A stretch of 64,000 nt of DNA from Primulina eburnea (GCF_022965805.1 NC_133109.1:1689001-1753000); one strand, 5' to 3'. Shown: positions 36,753 to 48,712, counted from the stretch's first letter. Program-made: numbers and translations. The notes: generated by a model from the letters alone, not told the origin.

Positions 36753-37331
36753 AATAAATTAACATCTTCTATTCATATTTTAAATTTGAATCAAGTCGAT
36801 GATCTATATAAAGATAATATGTAAAGATAATATATAAAGATAAAATGTTAAAGACCACACAAAGTGCAATAAAAATTTGCGGTTAGTAAATTTTGTTGTT
36901 AAAAATTTAAGATATAATAAAAAAATTTGCGGTTTGTAAATTTTTCTTAATAATATCAGAGATATTTATATCATCAACCTACGTTTTTTTCCCTTGAGTG
37001 GTGCAGCTTAGATTATCTTTCAAGGAATTTAACTTTTTGTTGAAATTATTTAAGTGAAGTATATATTTTATTGAAAGTATGATTGAATTTAAATTCAAAT
37101 TAGTTAATGCTTTGAATTATTATTATTTCTCGAGGACTTTGTAGCCATAAGAGTTTTGTGGTTAGAAATTTTACAAAGAAAATTCCAGAAAAAATATTAA
37201 CATCTCGTTTGTCTCGTTTGTCTCTTTATACCCACAATAGTGAAATTTATAATATATATTTTAATTTTTAGTATATTATATTATATTATATTATATAATA
37301 AATGGGCCAGCCTAATACAAAGTTTGTACCA
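36753..37331. other. AT-rich spacer
   Basis: Spacer between two MITE copies. A short motif (AAAATTTGCGG) recurs near 36870 and 36920. No gene. Confidence 0.35.
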
Positions 37332-37515
37332 TGACAAAAAGTTGTGTCAGACGGTCCTACGGGTTGTATTTTGTGAGACGGATCTCTTATTTGGGTCATC
37401 AATGAAAATGTGTTATTTTTTATTATAAAAGTATTACTTTTTATTGTGAATATTGATAGAGTTGACTCATCTTATCGATAAAGATTCGTGGAATTATCTC
37501 ACAAGAAACCTATTT
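37332..37515 (+). mobile_element. GAGACGGTCTCAC-type MITE, intact copy
   Basis: Begins TGACAAAAAGTTGTGTCAGA and ends TCACAAGAAACCTATTTTTG, with TCTCTTATTTGGGTCATC inside. Rather diverged. Confidence 0.8.
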
Positions 37516-37854
37516 TTGTACCATAAGCAGGGACTTGATATCTAGTTGCCGCTTGTAACATCAGTATACTGATATTTTTGTTTATAGACAAATAAAATCA
37601 GTTTAGATTCCGCACATGATATTTCATCAAGAATTTAAGGTCTTGGACGAATATAGTACAAAAATAAACTAGCTATTAGTATGTATAGTATATGTTTTCG
37701 TGGCTTATATTCATTTCTCCAAGCTACTATTCTTTTCTAATATACTATAGTCATTCAAATTAAATTAATATTTTTAATATTTTTTTGGAAATTTTAGTGT
37801 ACACACACAATCAATCCAAATGCACGACTGGTGTGGAGGTATTAATTACATAAA

Positions 37855-38040
37855 AAAAAAAAAATTGTGTGAGACGATCTTACATTTCGTATTTTATGAG
37901 ACAGATCTCTTATTTGAGTCATCCATGAAAAGTATTGTTTTTTTATACTAAGATTATTTCTTTTTTTATTGTACATATTGATAAGATTGACCCGTCTGAC
38001 AGATAAAAATTTATAAAACTATGTGATAATAGACTTATTC
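37855..38040 (+). mobile_element. GAGACGGTCTCAC-type MITE, diverged copy
   Basis: Begins AAAATTGTGTGAGACGATCT, contains TCTCTTATTTGAGTCATCC, and ends near ATAATAGACTTATTC. The right palindrome is largely decayed. Confidence 0.75.
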
Positions 38041-38407
38041 TTGTTTACAAAGTATATGCGATACAAGATTCACCGGTGCTTCCTCCAAACACTACACGTG
38101 CTTGCATGACTCATCGTGTTATTTGAAATTAGCAAATTCCAAATCGACACGTGTAAGAAAACTGAAATATTATTAAATTACAAGAATGAAAAATTTATTA
38201 TTATATTATTATTACTGTCGTTATCTTTATTATTGTTATTATTATTATTATTATTATTATATGACAAGATGAAAATTTTGCTTAATGATTTGTTCCTTGG
38301 CTTTATTTACTTCCTGAGTGTTTGACAAAATGTTTCCACAAGATGCACATCGGCAGCTGGTTGAAGAGACTGCACATTTTTAGAATTTAGATAGATTTTT
38401 TGGCATA

Positions 38408-39390
38408 CAACTGATAGATCCTAAAAATTCGTTTGAGACGATCTTACTTATCGTATTTTGTGAAATTGATATCTTATTTAGTTGTGATATTGATATTTTA
38501 TTTAGATCATCAATGAAAAAGTGTTACTTTTTATGCTAAGACTGCGTTTGGTTGCAGGATAAAATAAACTAATGATTAGTATGTAAATGATAAAGAAAAT
38601 GATTGTCGTAGATATGTAATATATGATAGTATGTTTGGTAAGATTTTTAAGTGTGTGATAATTTTGAAATTTTTCATGAAAGGACAAAATTGCCCTTCCT
38701 CTTTTTTTTTTCTTCTTCCATTCCGGCGACGGCGGTGGTCCGACGGCGGATCCGGCAGTCGACGTGGCGGCGACGGCGTCGGTCCGACGGCGACGGCGTC
38801 GGTCCGACGACGGCGGCGATGGCGTTCTGGCGAAGGTCCGGTGATAATTTTGAAATTTTTCATGAAAGGACAAAAATGCCCTTCCTCTTTTTTTTTTCTT
38901 CTTCCATTCCGGCGGCGGCGGTGGTCCGACGGCGGATCCGACAGTCGACGTGGCAGCGACGGCGATGGCGTTCCGGCGAAGGTCCGGTGACAGCTGTGCG
39001 GTGCGGTCCGGCGTATGTCCGGCGACGGTGGCGGAGGTCAGGCGGTGGTCCGGCAGCGTTCCAGCAGCCGAGGTGGTTCAATAGCGATGAAGGAAGAAGG
39101 GCAAAATTGAAAAGAGAGTACAGATAGAGGAGGGATTAATAATCCTACGGAGGAAGGAGGTATTATTTTATCACACGTAATACCACCTAATCACTCATAG
39201 GAAGGATTGAGCTGGTTAAATAAAAATCGTACCAAACGTATGATTAGGTTTGATAAAATAATCTATCACACCTAATCCGTCCAACCAAACGCTGCGTAAG
39301 AGTACTATTACTTTTTGTTATGAATATCGGTAGGTTGACAAGTCTCACAGATAAAGACTCGTGAGATCGTCTCATAAAAATCTACTCATT
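38408..39390 (+). mobile_element. GAGACGGTCTCAC-type MITE split by a Tourist-like element
   Basis: The left part (38408-38539, AAAATTCGTTTGAGACGATC to TTTATGCTAA) and right part (39297-39390, TAAGAGTACTATTAC to GATCGTCTCATAAAAATCTA) rejoin at the common GCTAAGAGTA motif once the insertion and one TAA are removed. Confidence 0.88.
38540..39296. mobile_element. Tourist-like (PIF/Harbinger) element with GC-rich duplicated insert (757 bp)
   Basis: Ends are GACTGCGTTTGGTTG and, on the other strand, CGCAGCGTTTGGTTGG. The flanking triplet TAA (38537-38539 and 39297-39299) is the superfamily's target duplication. Inside, GTGATAATTTTGAAATTTTT begins at 38655 and again at 38841. Each copy leads into a very GC-rich stretch (CGGCGACGGCGGTGGTCCGA). 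Copy 1 is 186 bp and copy 2 is 146 bp. The GC-rich part looks captured from a gene but its origin is unknown. Confidence 0.85.
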
Positions 39391-40440
39391 GTAGACCATT
39401 AATGACTTAAGCTAAAATATCGCATATTTTGAAACTCAATTATAATAAATACTTTTTCGAAATTTTGATAAATGACATAAATTAAATAAGAAAAGATATT
39501 TTAAATCACAAAATGGTTTCAAAATTTTATTTTAGCCCCACATGCAAGTGGCTGACCGTGATCTCACGACCACAAAAGTATAGGGATGGATCCCGACTGC
39601 TAGTAGTCATCTGAGGCTATGAGCTTGGGAAATAGGTCTTGACACGAGAAGGGTCGGATGGAAACATATTCCATTGTCGAGCACTTTGTGTTATCGAATG
39701 TTACATCAACCGACAATGCATCAAGCCCGAGAAATTTGTGGTCAAGAATCCGTGACGACGACGGTTTCTTATCATTATTTAGGACATTCATGAAACTACA
39801 ATCGTTTCGACCTCGTTACTTTGTTTTTATATAAGATATTTATACAAAATTACCAAGAGAGTTATCTTATGGACCTTTTTTCTTCCCTACTAATCACTAT
39901 ATAACTCGCAAAATAAATAATTTATTACTAATTGAGACACCTATTCGTGGATGCTTCATTATTTTGACTTCTTACACGTTTCATTAAACACCCTGGAAAA
40001 TGTAAATACTTTAAATTATCGGAGTTGGTTAGAAGAATTCTTATAAAATAAAACATCTTAGTTTGTTTTCTGCGGAACGACGTAAGAGTATGTATTTCTA
40101 TTTATATTTTTTTATTCATTAAATTTGTATAACTAGTTATAATTTTACTTTAAAAAATGGTTCAAAAATATTTTTATATAATTAAAACTTGTCAAGAAAA
40201 TGTATTAGGAGACGCGTAATCAATGACGTATGCGAAGCCACGTTGGTGGAAGGGGGGTAGTCTGGGGTGGAATCTCCTGTCATGTGCATCAAAGTAACCA
40301 AGTATAAATTCGAACTATTTTGTTTTTTTTTTCGACTTTGTGATTAAATATTTGTATTCAACTCTCTATATTATTTGGGACAACTCCGCACCCGTGAAAC
40401 TACAATCGTTTCACCTCGTCATTTTGTTTTTAAATAAGAT
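39391..40440. other. Spacer with one unassigned short open frame
   Basis: The minus strand at 39791-39600 can encode 63 residues (MNVLNNDKKPSSSRILDHKF...). The composition is protein-like, but no family was recognised and no neighbouring exon was found. CTACAATCGTTTC plus CCTCGT occurs on both sides (near 39795 and 40400), so the intervening DNA may be bounded by a repeat. Confidence 0.3.
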
Positions 40441-40626
40441 ATGAGTAGATCTCTTGTGAGATGATCTCACGAATCTTTATCTGTGAGGTATGTTAACCCT
40501 ACCGATATTTAAAATAAAAAGTAATACTCTTAGGTTAAAAAATAATATTTTTTCATGGATGACACAAATAAAATATCTATCTCACAAAATACGATCCGTG
40601 AGACCATCTCACACAAGTTTTTGCCA
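40441..40626 (-). mobile_element. GAGACGGTCTCAC-type MITE, intact copy
   Basis: Begins ATGAGTAGATCTCTTGTGAG and ends CACACAAGTTTTTGCC, with ATGGATGACACAAATAAA inside. Confidence 0.87.
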
Positions 40627-40729
40627 TAAAATATTTATACAAGATTACAGAGGAGTAATTATTTACTACTTTGAAAATTATCTTTTTATCAAATAAAATG
40701 ACTTGGTGGTAGACATAACTTCAAGAATT

Positions 40730-41505
40730 TGAGTGAGTCTTATGTGAAACTGTCTCACGGATCTTAATCTGTGTGACGGATCAAGCCTACTTATATTCAC
40801 AATATAAAGTAATATTCTTAACATAAAAAGTAATACTTTTTCATGGATGACTCAAATAAGAGATCCGTCTCACAAATATTGTCACGCCCCGAGCCCTGGC
40901 CCGCGCCTGCGTGACTGCACAATGAGCCCCTATAGCAACTACTTCGTATTCGTCCTCGCTTTACGAAAATGATTAACCCAAGTTGCTATAGAAGTCCATT
41001 GTAAGCCATTATAAATTCATTTTAAATCTTGATTTTTTCCGATGTGGGACAAGGGTATCACAATCACCCCTCCTTCAGAACGCGACATCCTCGTCGCGGC
41101 CTGACCCCTCGATCCACCAGCACCGAGAATCTTGAGGTGGCTCCTACAAGTTCAAGAGGTGGCTCCCGTCATGTAGCACTTTGCCCCGCAGGTTCAAGAG
41201 GTGGCTCCCATGCACGTAGCACTTTGCCCTGCATAGCACTTATTTCTCGGTATTCCATGCCGGTGACCGGCTCTGATACCATTCTGTCACGCCCCGAGCC
41301 CTGCCCCGCGCCTGCGTGACTGCACAATGAGCCCCTACAGCAACTACTTCGTATTCGTCCTCGCTTTACGAAAATGATTAACCCAAGTTGCTATAGAAGT
41401 CCATTGTAAGCCATTATAAATTCATTTTAAATCTTGATTTTTTCCGATGTGGGACAAGGGTATCACAAATATGACCCGTGAGACCGTCTCACACAAGTTT
41501 TTGCC
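40730..41505 (-). mobile_element. GAGACGGTCTCAC-type MITE split by a TRIM
   Basis: The left part (about 40730-40879, GAGTGAGTCTTATGTGAAAC to CTCACAAATAT) and right part (41473-41505, GACCCGTGAGACCGTCTCAC to AGTTTTTGCCC) rejoin to a normal MITE when the TRIM and one AATAT are removed. Confidence 0.92.
40880..41467 (-). mobile_element. Complete 588-bp TRIM retrotransposon
   Basis: Two nearly identical 183-bp LTRs (40880-41062 and 41285-41467) begin TGTCACGCCCCGAG and end GGTATCACA. The exact 5-bp duplication AATAT flanks them (40875-40879, 41468-41472). Orientation is minus: GCTCTGATACCA just before the right LTR is TGGTATCAGAGC on the minus strand, the initiator-Met-tRNA primer-binding site. 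The 222-bp middle repeats TTCAAGAGGTGGCTCC and GTAGCACTTTGCCC and has no coding capacity. Confidence 0.96.
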
Positions 41506-41509
41506 CAGA

Positions 41510-42134
41510 AATTTATTATACCAGAATTTGAATCCTAACACTCAAAATTTCCCTTTCAACCTATTTTTCCCTTCTTCCCATTTTTTAAATCAAATTAATC
41601 CTTTAATAATATAAAATAAAAAACACAAAGAAATAATAAAATAAAAAAAAATGAGAAAGTAGGCTTGATTCTTGGCCATTGCAATTCATGATGATGTTTC
41701 TTGTCCTATATCAGAGACTCAAGACTAACTGTATTATCAGATTACTTCTAGTTTGTATATGTATGCAATTTGTTTCTCGTTTTACTTTTATGTATCATGA
41801 AGAATATTGTTATTTCTCTTTATTTATGTAACGAAGAGAATTATTTTATTAAGATTTTCTCGATTTGAACCTCATTTTCTTTAATAATGTACGTTCGATG
41901 TTTGTGTTTTGGCAAATTTGTTTATTTATTTTTATTATGTTTAGTATTTACTTGTAATTTATTATATGGAGTGAACGTTCCTAAAATTAAGAAGACTTAT
42001 TGTTGGAAGTCAAAGGAGTGAAAAAATCACACCTTACACAATCACCACATATTTTGTTTTATAATTTAGTAATTGTAATGTTGTCTTGATTAAACTGATT
42101 AAATTTTATTTATTTGTATCAAGTGTAAATTTTA
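41510..42134. other. Intergenic spacer, nothing recognised
   Basis: AT-rich spacer without a supported gene or repeat edge. Confidence 0.35.
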
Positions 42135-43254
42135 TGTGGGGACCCGGGCTCTAACTCAATTCTTTTAGGATTTATTGGATCTTTTCTAAAAAAATTCGGA
42201 TCAAAATTTTTGTTTTTTAACGTTAATTCAAATGTATATAAATCATACATAAGCAACAACTTTATTTCATTCAAACATAAATAGATACAAGTCTTGTTCT
42301 ATTTTCATAATACAACTAGTGTTCACTACCAACTACATTTCATATATAGTACATGTCTAGTCAGAACCATTAGTAATCTTCTGCGCCCGAAGTCACCACT
42401 CTATCAATCTCTCATCCTCGTCGAGACCCAGATCATGTCTCACATGTTGCCATGCACACATACAGACAAAACAACAGCCGGAAACTCCGGTGAGAACGAA
42501 TCTCAGTATAAAACATGTTATACATGCATATACGCAATGTAAATCATGAAGCACACTAATATGAATAAAAACAATAGCAATGTGTTCCATAATCTATGAA
42601 ACCAACGCAATATAAGCATGCAACTCAAATCAATTCATATCTTGACTCGACTCGAACTCTAACTCTAGGGATCCCGGTGTGAATAAACGTCATTGTCTGT
42701 CACCTACCCTCCCAATCGGGGTAACGGTACGTCTTATTCCTAGACTTCGGCCCTGTCTGTATCGAATGTCTACAATCGGAGTCAATATGCTCCTATGCGT
42801 CGATAACACCGAACATCTAGTTTGGCAAGTCTGCCAATGACTCCTATCTCAATGCTTGAATATAAATCTATAATCAAGACATAATCGAAATCAAATATAA
42901 ACAACAATCTAGTATGTGATTTTGGGAAACTCTAACCAAGTCTGATTCGAGTCATATCTCCCGAATTCACATGAATTATATCTTTCTTGCCGTACAATCT
43001 TTGTCGTAGTTGAAGGCTCGATGTCGAATCTGTCAATATCAAGTCTGGAATAACAATTGAAGATGCATTCTATCAATCTCTAATTCAAATCAATACATGT
43101 ACGAATCAATAATCTATCTTGGTACATTTCGACGGCATAACGGTGTAGTTTCTCGATACCGATTAACTCAAATAGCATCAACCAATAGCAATCAACATAA
43201 TCCTCATTAATATTAATCCCCAATACTGAAATCTGCATATTCTCAATCACCATA
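42135..43254. mobile_element. Retroelement-like repeat starting TGTGGGGACCCGGG
   Basis: A relatively balanced base composition begins abruptly at TGTGGGGACCCGGGCTC, with CTCCGGTGAGAACGAATCTC near 42485. It resembles a plant LTR from memory. It is interrupted or ended by the TGTCACGTCCCG repeat at 43255. No coding region and no second LTR. Confidence 0.4.
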
Positions 43255-44500
43255 TGTCACGTCCCGAAACTCGGGATTGACACCGGCGTTGTTTAACAAA
43301 CACACAATCGAAACAACAAGCCTTTCGTAGCACATTATAAACCGAAACCAGTTTATAAATCATAATCTCAATGAAATAACAATTGTCTTTACAATAACGA
43401 AATCCAACTAAATAGTAAATAATGCGGAAGCGTCTTACAATTCTTTAAATCATAAATTCGAAATAAAGCCTATTACTAATCTGGCAAATCACCAACCCCA
43501 AAATTGATCCGTCTCTTCGTCCTCAACCTGCTCTTCGGACTTATCTGGGAGGGGAGAGTAAGGGGGATGAGTATTTTGGGAATACTCAGTAAATGGGGGA
43601 CTTTGAACACAACATAACCAATTTATTGATTTAATAACATTTTCGAAACATATCATAAACGTACATCATGCTTTTCATAATCGTAACGTAAATTCCATAA
43701 CATAGTAATACTGCGATTTTTCACCTTTAAAACAGTTCTATCCCACTGTTAAGGGTCATATGTTGGACTTCCACCCATTTTCAGGAAATTCTCACAGTGT
43801 CAAACATAAACGTACCAAAAGTTTGTAAAAACGTATAGATAAAACGACGATGCTCGACCGTATTTTTAAAACAACAAAACCGAGATTTCATATGCGCAAA
43901 ACCAAAATTTAAAACAGCCCACTTATAGTATAATTTCTTGCTAAAAACGGGGATGATTGGCTTCGGGAGGTGGGTCGTATCCTTGCTCCTCACTCGGTGG
44001 GAATTCGGCTTAAATTCTTGGACGATTTTGTGCAGAGTTTCGGCTAGGACAAGGTTGCTGAATTTCGAAAATATGCAGCAAGGGGATTTTCGAAAATTAG
44101 TGTAGGAATGCTAGGCTTTGATGTGGTATTTATAGGTGAGGGAAAGGGGTTTAATTAAGGCACAAAATCATGCTCAAAATTGGCATAAATCTCAAAATTT
44201 TTGGCTCTAATCTTCTTGCCAAATCTCGAAAATATGGTTGTCAAGTGAGGGGATTTACTTCCCAATTTTCTTGTAGCTTGTATCACACACCAAACTTGCA
44301 TATATTCTCCCCATATTTCGAAAATTGCATGCCCATACATAACATATCCATTTAATATTGTATCTCCAAGAGTATCCTCACATATCCCATATAAAATATT
44401 CTCCAACATGTAAATCTTATTTAATACAAAACGAGATCTTATGCTAAATTTTCCTTACAATTAATTAATTCTATGGTGGGGAAAATCCTGGTTCTTGCAT
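43255..44500. mobile_element. Long repeat starting TGTCACGTCCCG, copy 2
   Basis: Starts TGTCACGTCCCGAAAC, followed by GACACCGGCGTTG, and ends GGTTCTTGCAT. Copy 1 ends in the similar GGTTCTCATA. Flanks CCATA and CCATT form a one-mismatch 5-bp duplication. Contains GGGAATACTCAGTAAATG near 43578, where copy 1 has TGTCACTCAGTAAGC. Class unknown. Confidence 0.55.
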
Positions 44501-44506
44501 CCATTC

Positions 44507-44922
44507 TGTCACGCCCCGAGCCCGAGTCCGGGCCTGCGTCTGCGTGACTGCACACAATGGGCCCCTATAGCAACTACTTCGTATTCGTCATCGCTTTACG
44601 AAAATGATTAACCCAAGTTGCTATAGAAGTCCATTGTAAGCCATTATAAAGTCATTTTAAATATTTGATTTTTTCGATGTGGGACAAGGGTACCACAATC
44701 ACCCCTCCTTCAGAACGCGACGTCCTCGTCGCGGCCTGACCCCTCGATCCACCATCACCGAGAATCTAGAGGTGGCTCCTACAAGTTCAAGAGGTGGCTC
44801 CCGTCATGTAGCACTTTGTCCCGCAGGTTCAAGAGGTGGCTCCCATACACGTAGCACTTTGCCCTGCATAGCACTTATTTCTCGGTGTTCCATGCCGGTG
44901 ACCGGCTCTGATACCACTTAAA
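44507..44922 (-). mobile_element. Partial TRIM: one LTR plus internal region
   Basis: LTR 44507-44697 (TGTCACGCCCCGAG to TACCACA) and the same internal region as the 40880 copy, ending in the reversed primer-binding site GCTCTGATACCA (44905-44916). The expected second LTR is replaced at 44923 by the unrelated TGTCACGTCCCG repeat. Confidence 0.88.
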
Positions 44923-45730
44923 TGTCACGTCCCGAGACCGGGGTTAGTCAACACCGGCGTTATTCAACAATCACACATATATGCTGAAAATCATAACAAT
45001 GTCATATGCTATCATTTTCTCGATCCGTTTACGTTTCTACGATGTTCATGATATCAAGCACACATAACTACAAGCATATTAGAACTTCCCCAACATGTAA
45101 ACTTCAAAACATGCTGAAACATAACCAAACTTACATCCCCTTGTATCCCTTACTGAGAGGAGCACAAATCTGAACTCGGAATTAAATTCGGTTAATCGAA
45201 TCTTGCAAAACTAACAAGTTAAGCTTGAAGGAACTTGCTGAACTTTCATGGGGTTCTCTCGGTTCTCAGCTACTGGAAGAAAAGGAAATGAAGACACATA
45301 CAACATATATGCATGGCAAGGGCAAGTGGCTTCTTTTTCAGCAAACGCGTATGACCGCGAGTGCGCTGATTCTTAACCGCAGGTGCGCTAAGCTCACGGC
45401 ACCACTTTTCATTTTCCAAAATTCGACGACCGCATGTGCGGTGTCTTTTGGACCGCAGGTGCGGTCTTGGTTCGTGCCAAATTCCCTAACCTACTGGCCA
45501 TCAACTGCGGGTGCTCTTCTTCTTAGACCGCGGGTGGGGTGTTGCTTCGACATCCTATTCAAAAATTCAGAGTTAATGACCGCGGGTGCAGTCCTTCTCT
45601 AGGCGCGGGTGCGGTCTTCCTTGCATTCAAAACTATAATTTTTCATGCCTTTTCCATGTCTTTCCTACTCCCATCTCACTTAGTGCCTCTCATTATATGT
45701 CATGCATTCTCATATCTTCGAATATCACAT
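44923..45730. mobile_element. Long repeat starting TGTCACGTCCCG, copy 3, with eight GACCGC-type repeats
   Basis: Starts TGTCACGTCCCGAGACCGG and CAACACCGGCGTT like copies 1 and 2, but its body diverges. Positions 45353-45616 hold eight variants of GACCGCGGGTGCGGTC. The end is not resolved. Confidence 0.5.
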
Positions 45731-48600
45731 CAATGAAGACTAATAAATCTCAAACCTTACATTTTATGTATAGAGGAAATTTAACACAAAACGTGATGCT
45801 TACTCTTTCGATTTCTACAAATACAAATCGATCATTCACATTCAAGAATATCGTCAAACTAGGCTTGAAGGATATTTTTCTCTCGAGTATTTGGATGATA
45901 TTTATTGAAAGAAAATTACTAAAAATATTTGTATTGATGCTATCATCGAAGTCTTTGAAACTTTTAAGAAATGTGGAATCTCTTTTAGCTATTTTTTTTT
46001 ATTTAAAAATATATATATGATACTTAGTCGAATATAAATGATTACAAATTTATTTTTTTCTTTTAAACATTTTTTTGTCTTTTGTAAGTGGTTCCTAAAG
46101 CCTAAACCCTAGAACAGCCCATGCTCACAATACTAATTACACCAGCTTGCTTATTTTACTAGACTTGGTTGCAATAAATATTTACCAAATTATAAATATA
46201 TATGTAAATTATCAAAGTTGGTGAACTTTTTATAAAAGGAAATTTATAAATGCATTTTTTAAAAGTTAAATGTGAGAAATGTGGCGTCGATATTAATATC
46301 GAAGACATTAATTGGTGGGTTAATTCAGTTTTTCTTAGAAAGACTTGCAATCGGTTTATTTCATCCTACTCATGTGGCATTATTCTCATGATAGGATGGA
46401 TGACCAAGATTTGACCATGCATATATAGGACTCACTTTTTTTTTTGAAATTGTATGCGTGACAAGATCTTATCCGTTGAAATAAAGTGAAGACAATGCTC
46501 ACATAAATAGGATCTCTTCTACCCGGGCAATCATAGAAAACCAAGAACAATGATGAGCACATCGATACAATCATGCTGTTAATTCCGAGATGGAGCTCCA
46601 AAAATTAGATCTATAAATAAAGAATGTAGAATATAAAAAATTCAATTCGAGTAAGAAAACCATAACATTTTTTTTTAATGTACGAGAGAGACTACATCCA
46701 ATAAAAATTTTATTTTGTATATTTTTTTTGTAGAAGTTCATTATCACCTTGTCTTCTTCCATTATTTCTTTTAACATATCGTCGATTGTACTCCAAATTT
46801 TGTCATATTCCATGGCTTCCGATGCCAATAAATCAGTTGTTGTGCTCTGCTTTCTATAAATATGACGCACTTTGATTTTTTTTTTTTATTTAGGGAGTAA
46901 ATTCTGACATTTGTGTATCAAATGATGATAAAAATGGATATTGAAAGATATGTCAACCATCGTTGGTTTTTAAAACTTTAAACCCATAAAAAAAGGGTCA
47001 ATAACAACACATTAAGACATAGTTTGATACACATGACAGGATAAACATGTGATCGACATATAATATAAAGATAAGTTAAAGATAAATAAGATGTAGGATA
47101 TTATATTTAATGTTTGGTATTAGTTTAAAAAGAGTGATTAAATTTATATATTAGATTGTAACGATAAAATTAACCTTATCATAATAAATTTTTAATTTCA
47201 AAGTTGTTGTTTGAGTTCATCATGCACCGACAGTGCTTGCATGATTTATTTATTTTTACCTAATTTTATATGTTATATAAATATGATAATTGAGCCCTTG
47301 ATTTTGTGAATCAAGTCAAATATCAATTTTTAAGGTTAATAGACTGATACAATAATTTTATTGAGATTTATAAAAATAATTTATATAATTATCTCGAGTT
47401 CATTTATATAATTATCATATATATAATATATAAAAATAAATAAAAAAATTTATTTGATTTTAATTTTATATTAAGGTCGAAAAGTATGAGCTTTTACAAG
47501 AGATAACTTTAAATATTTATAAAAATCATTTATATAATTATCTCGAGTTAAAAACATAATTATTTTAATAATATATAAAAATAAATAAAAATATTTGTTA
47601 TGTTTTATGATTTTTATATATTGAGAGCAATTAAGTCATTTGTGATGTTTTTTTTATCATTAAATTAAAATTATCACATCTTATAAAATGAATATGTTAT
47701 CTTTGTATAAAATTATTTATCACCTGCAATATCATAAGCTTTCTAAAACGGTACCAAACGTGAGATAAATGAGATTATTTATCAATCTCTTTCTTATTCA
47801 GTATATTAAATTATACCAAAAATAGTTTCAATATTTAGAAGCAACGAAGAAATCCTCGAATGACAAAAATACCATCAAATAATAATTAAATAACCATTTC
47901 TCACATAAACTAGAAAGAAAACACACATCATGTCTCGTTTGAATACAAAACAATCAACTATTGAAGTCATAATTGGAATTTGAGTGATTTCCACATAAAG
48001 TTGTATAGGATAACTAAATGAAGCCGGTTCAAGTTTAGGAATTTATCGAAGAAGATATCTTTCACTTGACAACTCTACACACAACATCTACATCGACGGA
48101 CAACTCACACTCACTCTTCTCGAACCATTCATCGTTTCAAAAGAACCAACAAACTTTACAATCAGCTCGATGCCTTTTAAAATTCTGGATCCCTCGCCAA
48201 AATAGGAGAGCAAATGCGAATGCAAGGCAGCACGTTCCAACATCCTCGTTGTGAATTACATATCTTGAGGACAAGTTATATCGGTTTCATATCTTTGCTC
48301 ACGAATGAGATGACATTTATTTGTCGAATGTGATGAAACATGTCCAAATTGTACATTCAATAGATGAGTGTTATTTTATTAATGAGCTTGAGTCAAACTT
48401 TGAATGAAAAAATATATATAATCAATTAATATATCATTTTTCACATAGAAAGATATCTGAAAATAGGGGAAAAATGTTCTTCACATATTAAACACATGTA
48501 ATGTGTGTAAACGAAATATAAATAATTTAAAATAATATTTTTTTAATTGATTGTGGAGAGCACACGAATCGAGCTCACGAATTCGAGAAGTATATTATAA
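45731..48600. other. AT-rich spacer upstream of the AAE3-type gene
   Basis: No gene recognised in 2.9 kb. Seen: a short coding-like stretch near 45800-45990 with an in-frame stop (plus strand, LEYLDDIY, then KKITKNIC). A minus-strand open frame at 46870-46571 (MRHIYRKQSTTTDLLASEAM...) could not be assigned. An imperfect duplication of about 150 bp is marked by ATTTATATAATTATCTCGAG near 47374 and 47527. None is strong enough to call. Confidence 0.3.
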
Positions 48601-48612
48601 CCACCGCAAAAC

Positions 48613-48622
48613 GCCACGTGGC
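48613..48622. promoter_or_regulatory. Palindromic G-box upstream of the AAE3-type gene
   Basis: GCCACGTGGC contains the CACGTG core bound by plant bZIP and bHLH factors. It lies about 90 bp upstream of the putative TATA box. Function is inferred from the motif only. Confidence 0.5.
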
Positions 48623-48703
48623 GCGAACGCGCCTTCCTCAGACTCGCCTCCACCGCTGCAATATACATGAGATCTGCCCCGCAACCCCATGCCACCCTAT
48701 CCC

Positions 48704-48712
48704 TATATATAC
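48704..48712 (+). promoter_or_regulatory. Putative TATA box of the AAE3-type gene
   Basis: TATATATAC 140 bp upstream of the start codon, in a CT-rich, less AT-rich setting typical of a plant core promoter. Confidence 0.6.

Noticed and set aside
38631..39127. Open frames on both strands encoding Arg/Gly/Pro-rich proteins
   Set aside because: They arise from the GC-rich, duplicated CGG-type stretch inside a transposon. Every frame is open because stop codons are AT-rich. No domain is recognised.
40880..41467. TGGTATCAGAGC considered as part of a tRNA gene
   Set aside because: It is a primer-binding site next to an LTR; no cloverleaf could be drawn around it.
45225..46020. Plus-strand open frames of 125 and 144 residues
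   Set aside because: The first lies in a repeat with GACCGC motifs. The second is low-complexity at its end, with no family match and no promoter.
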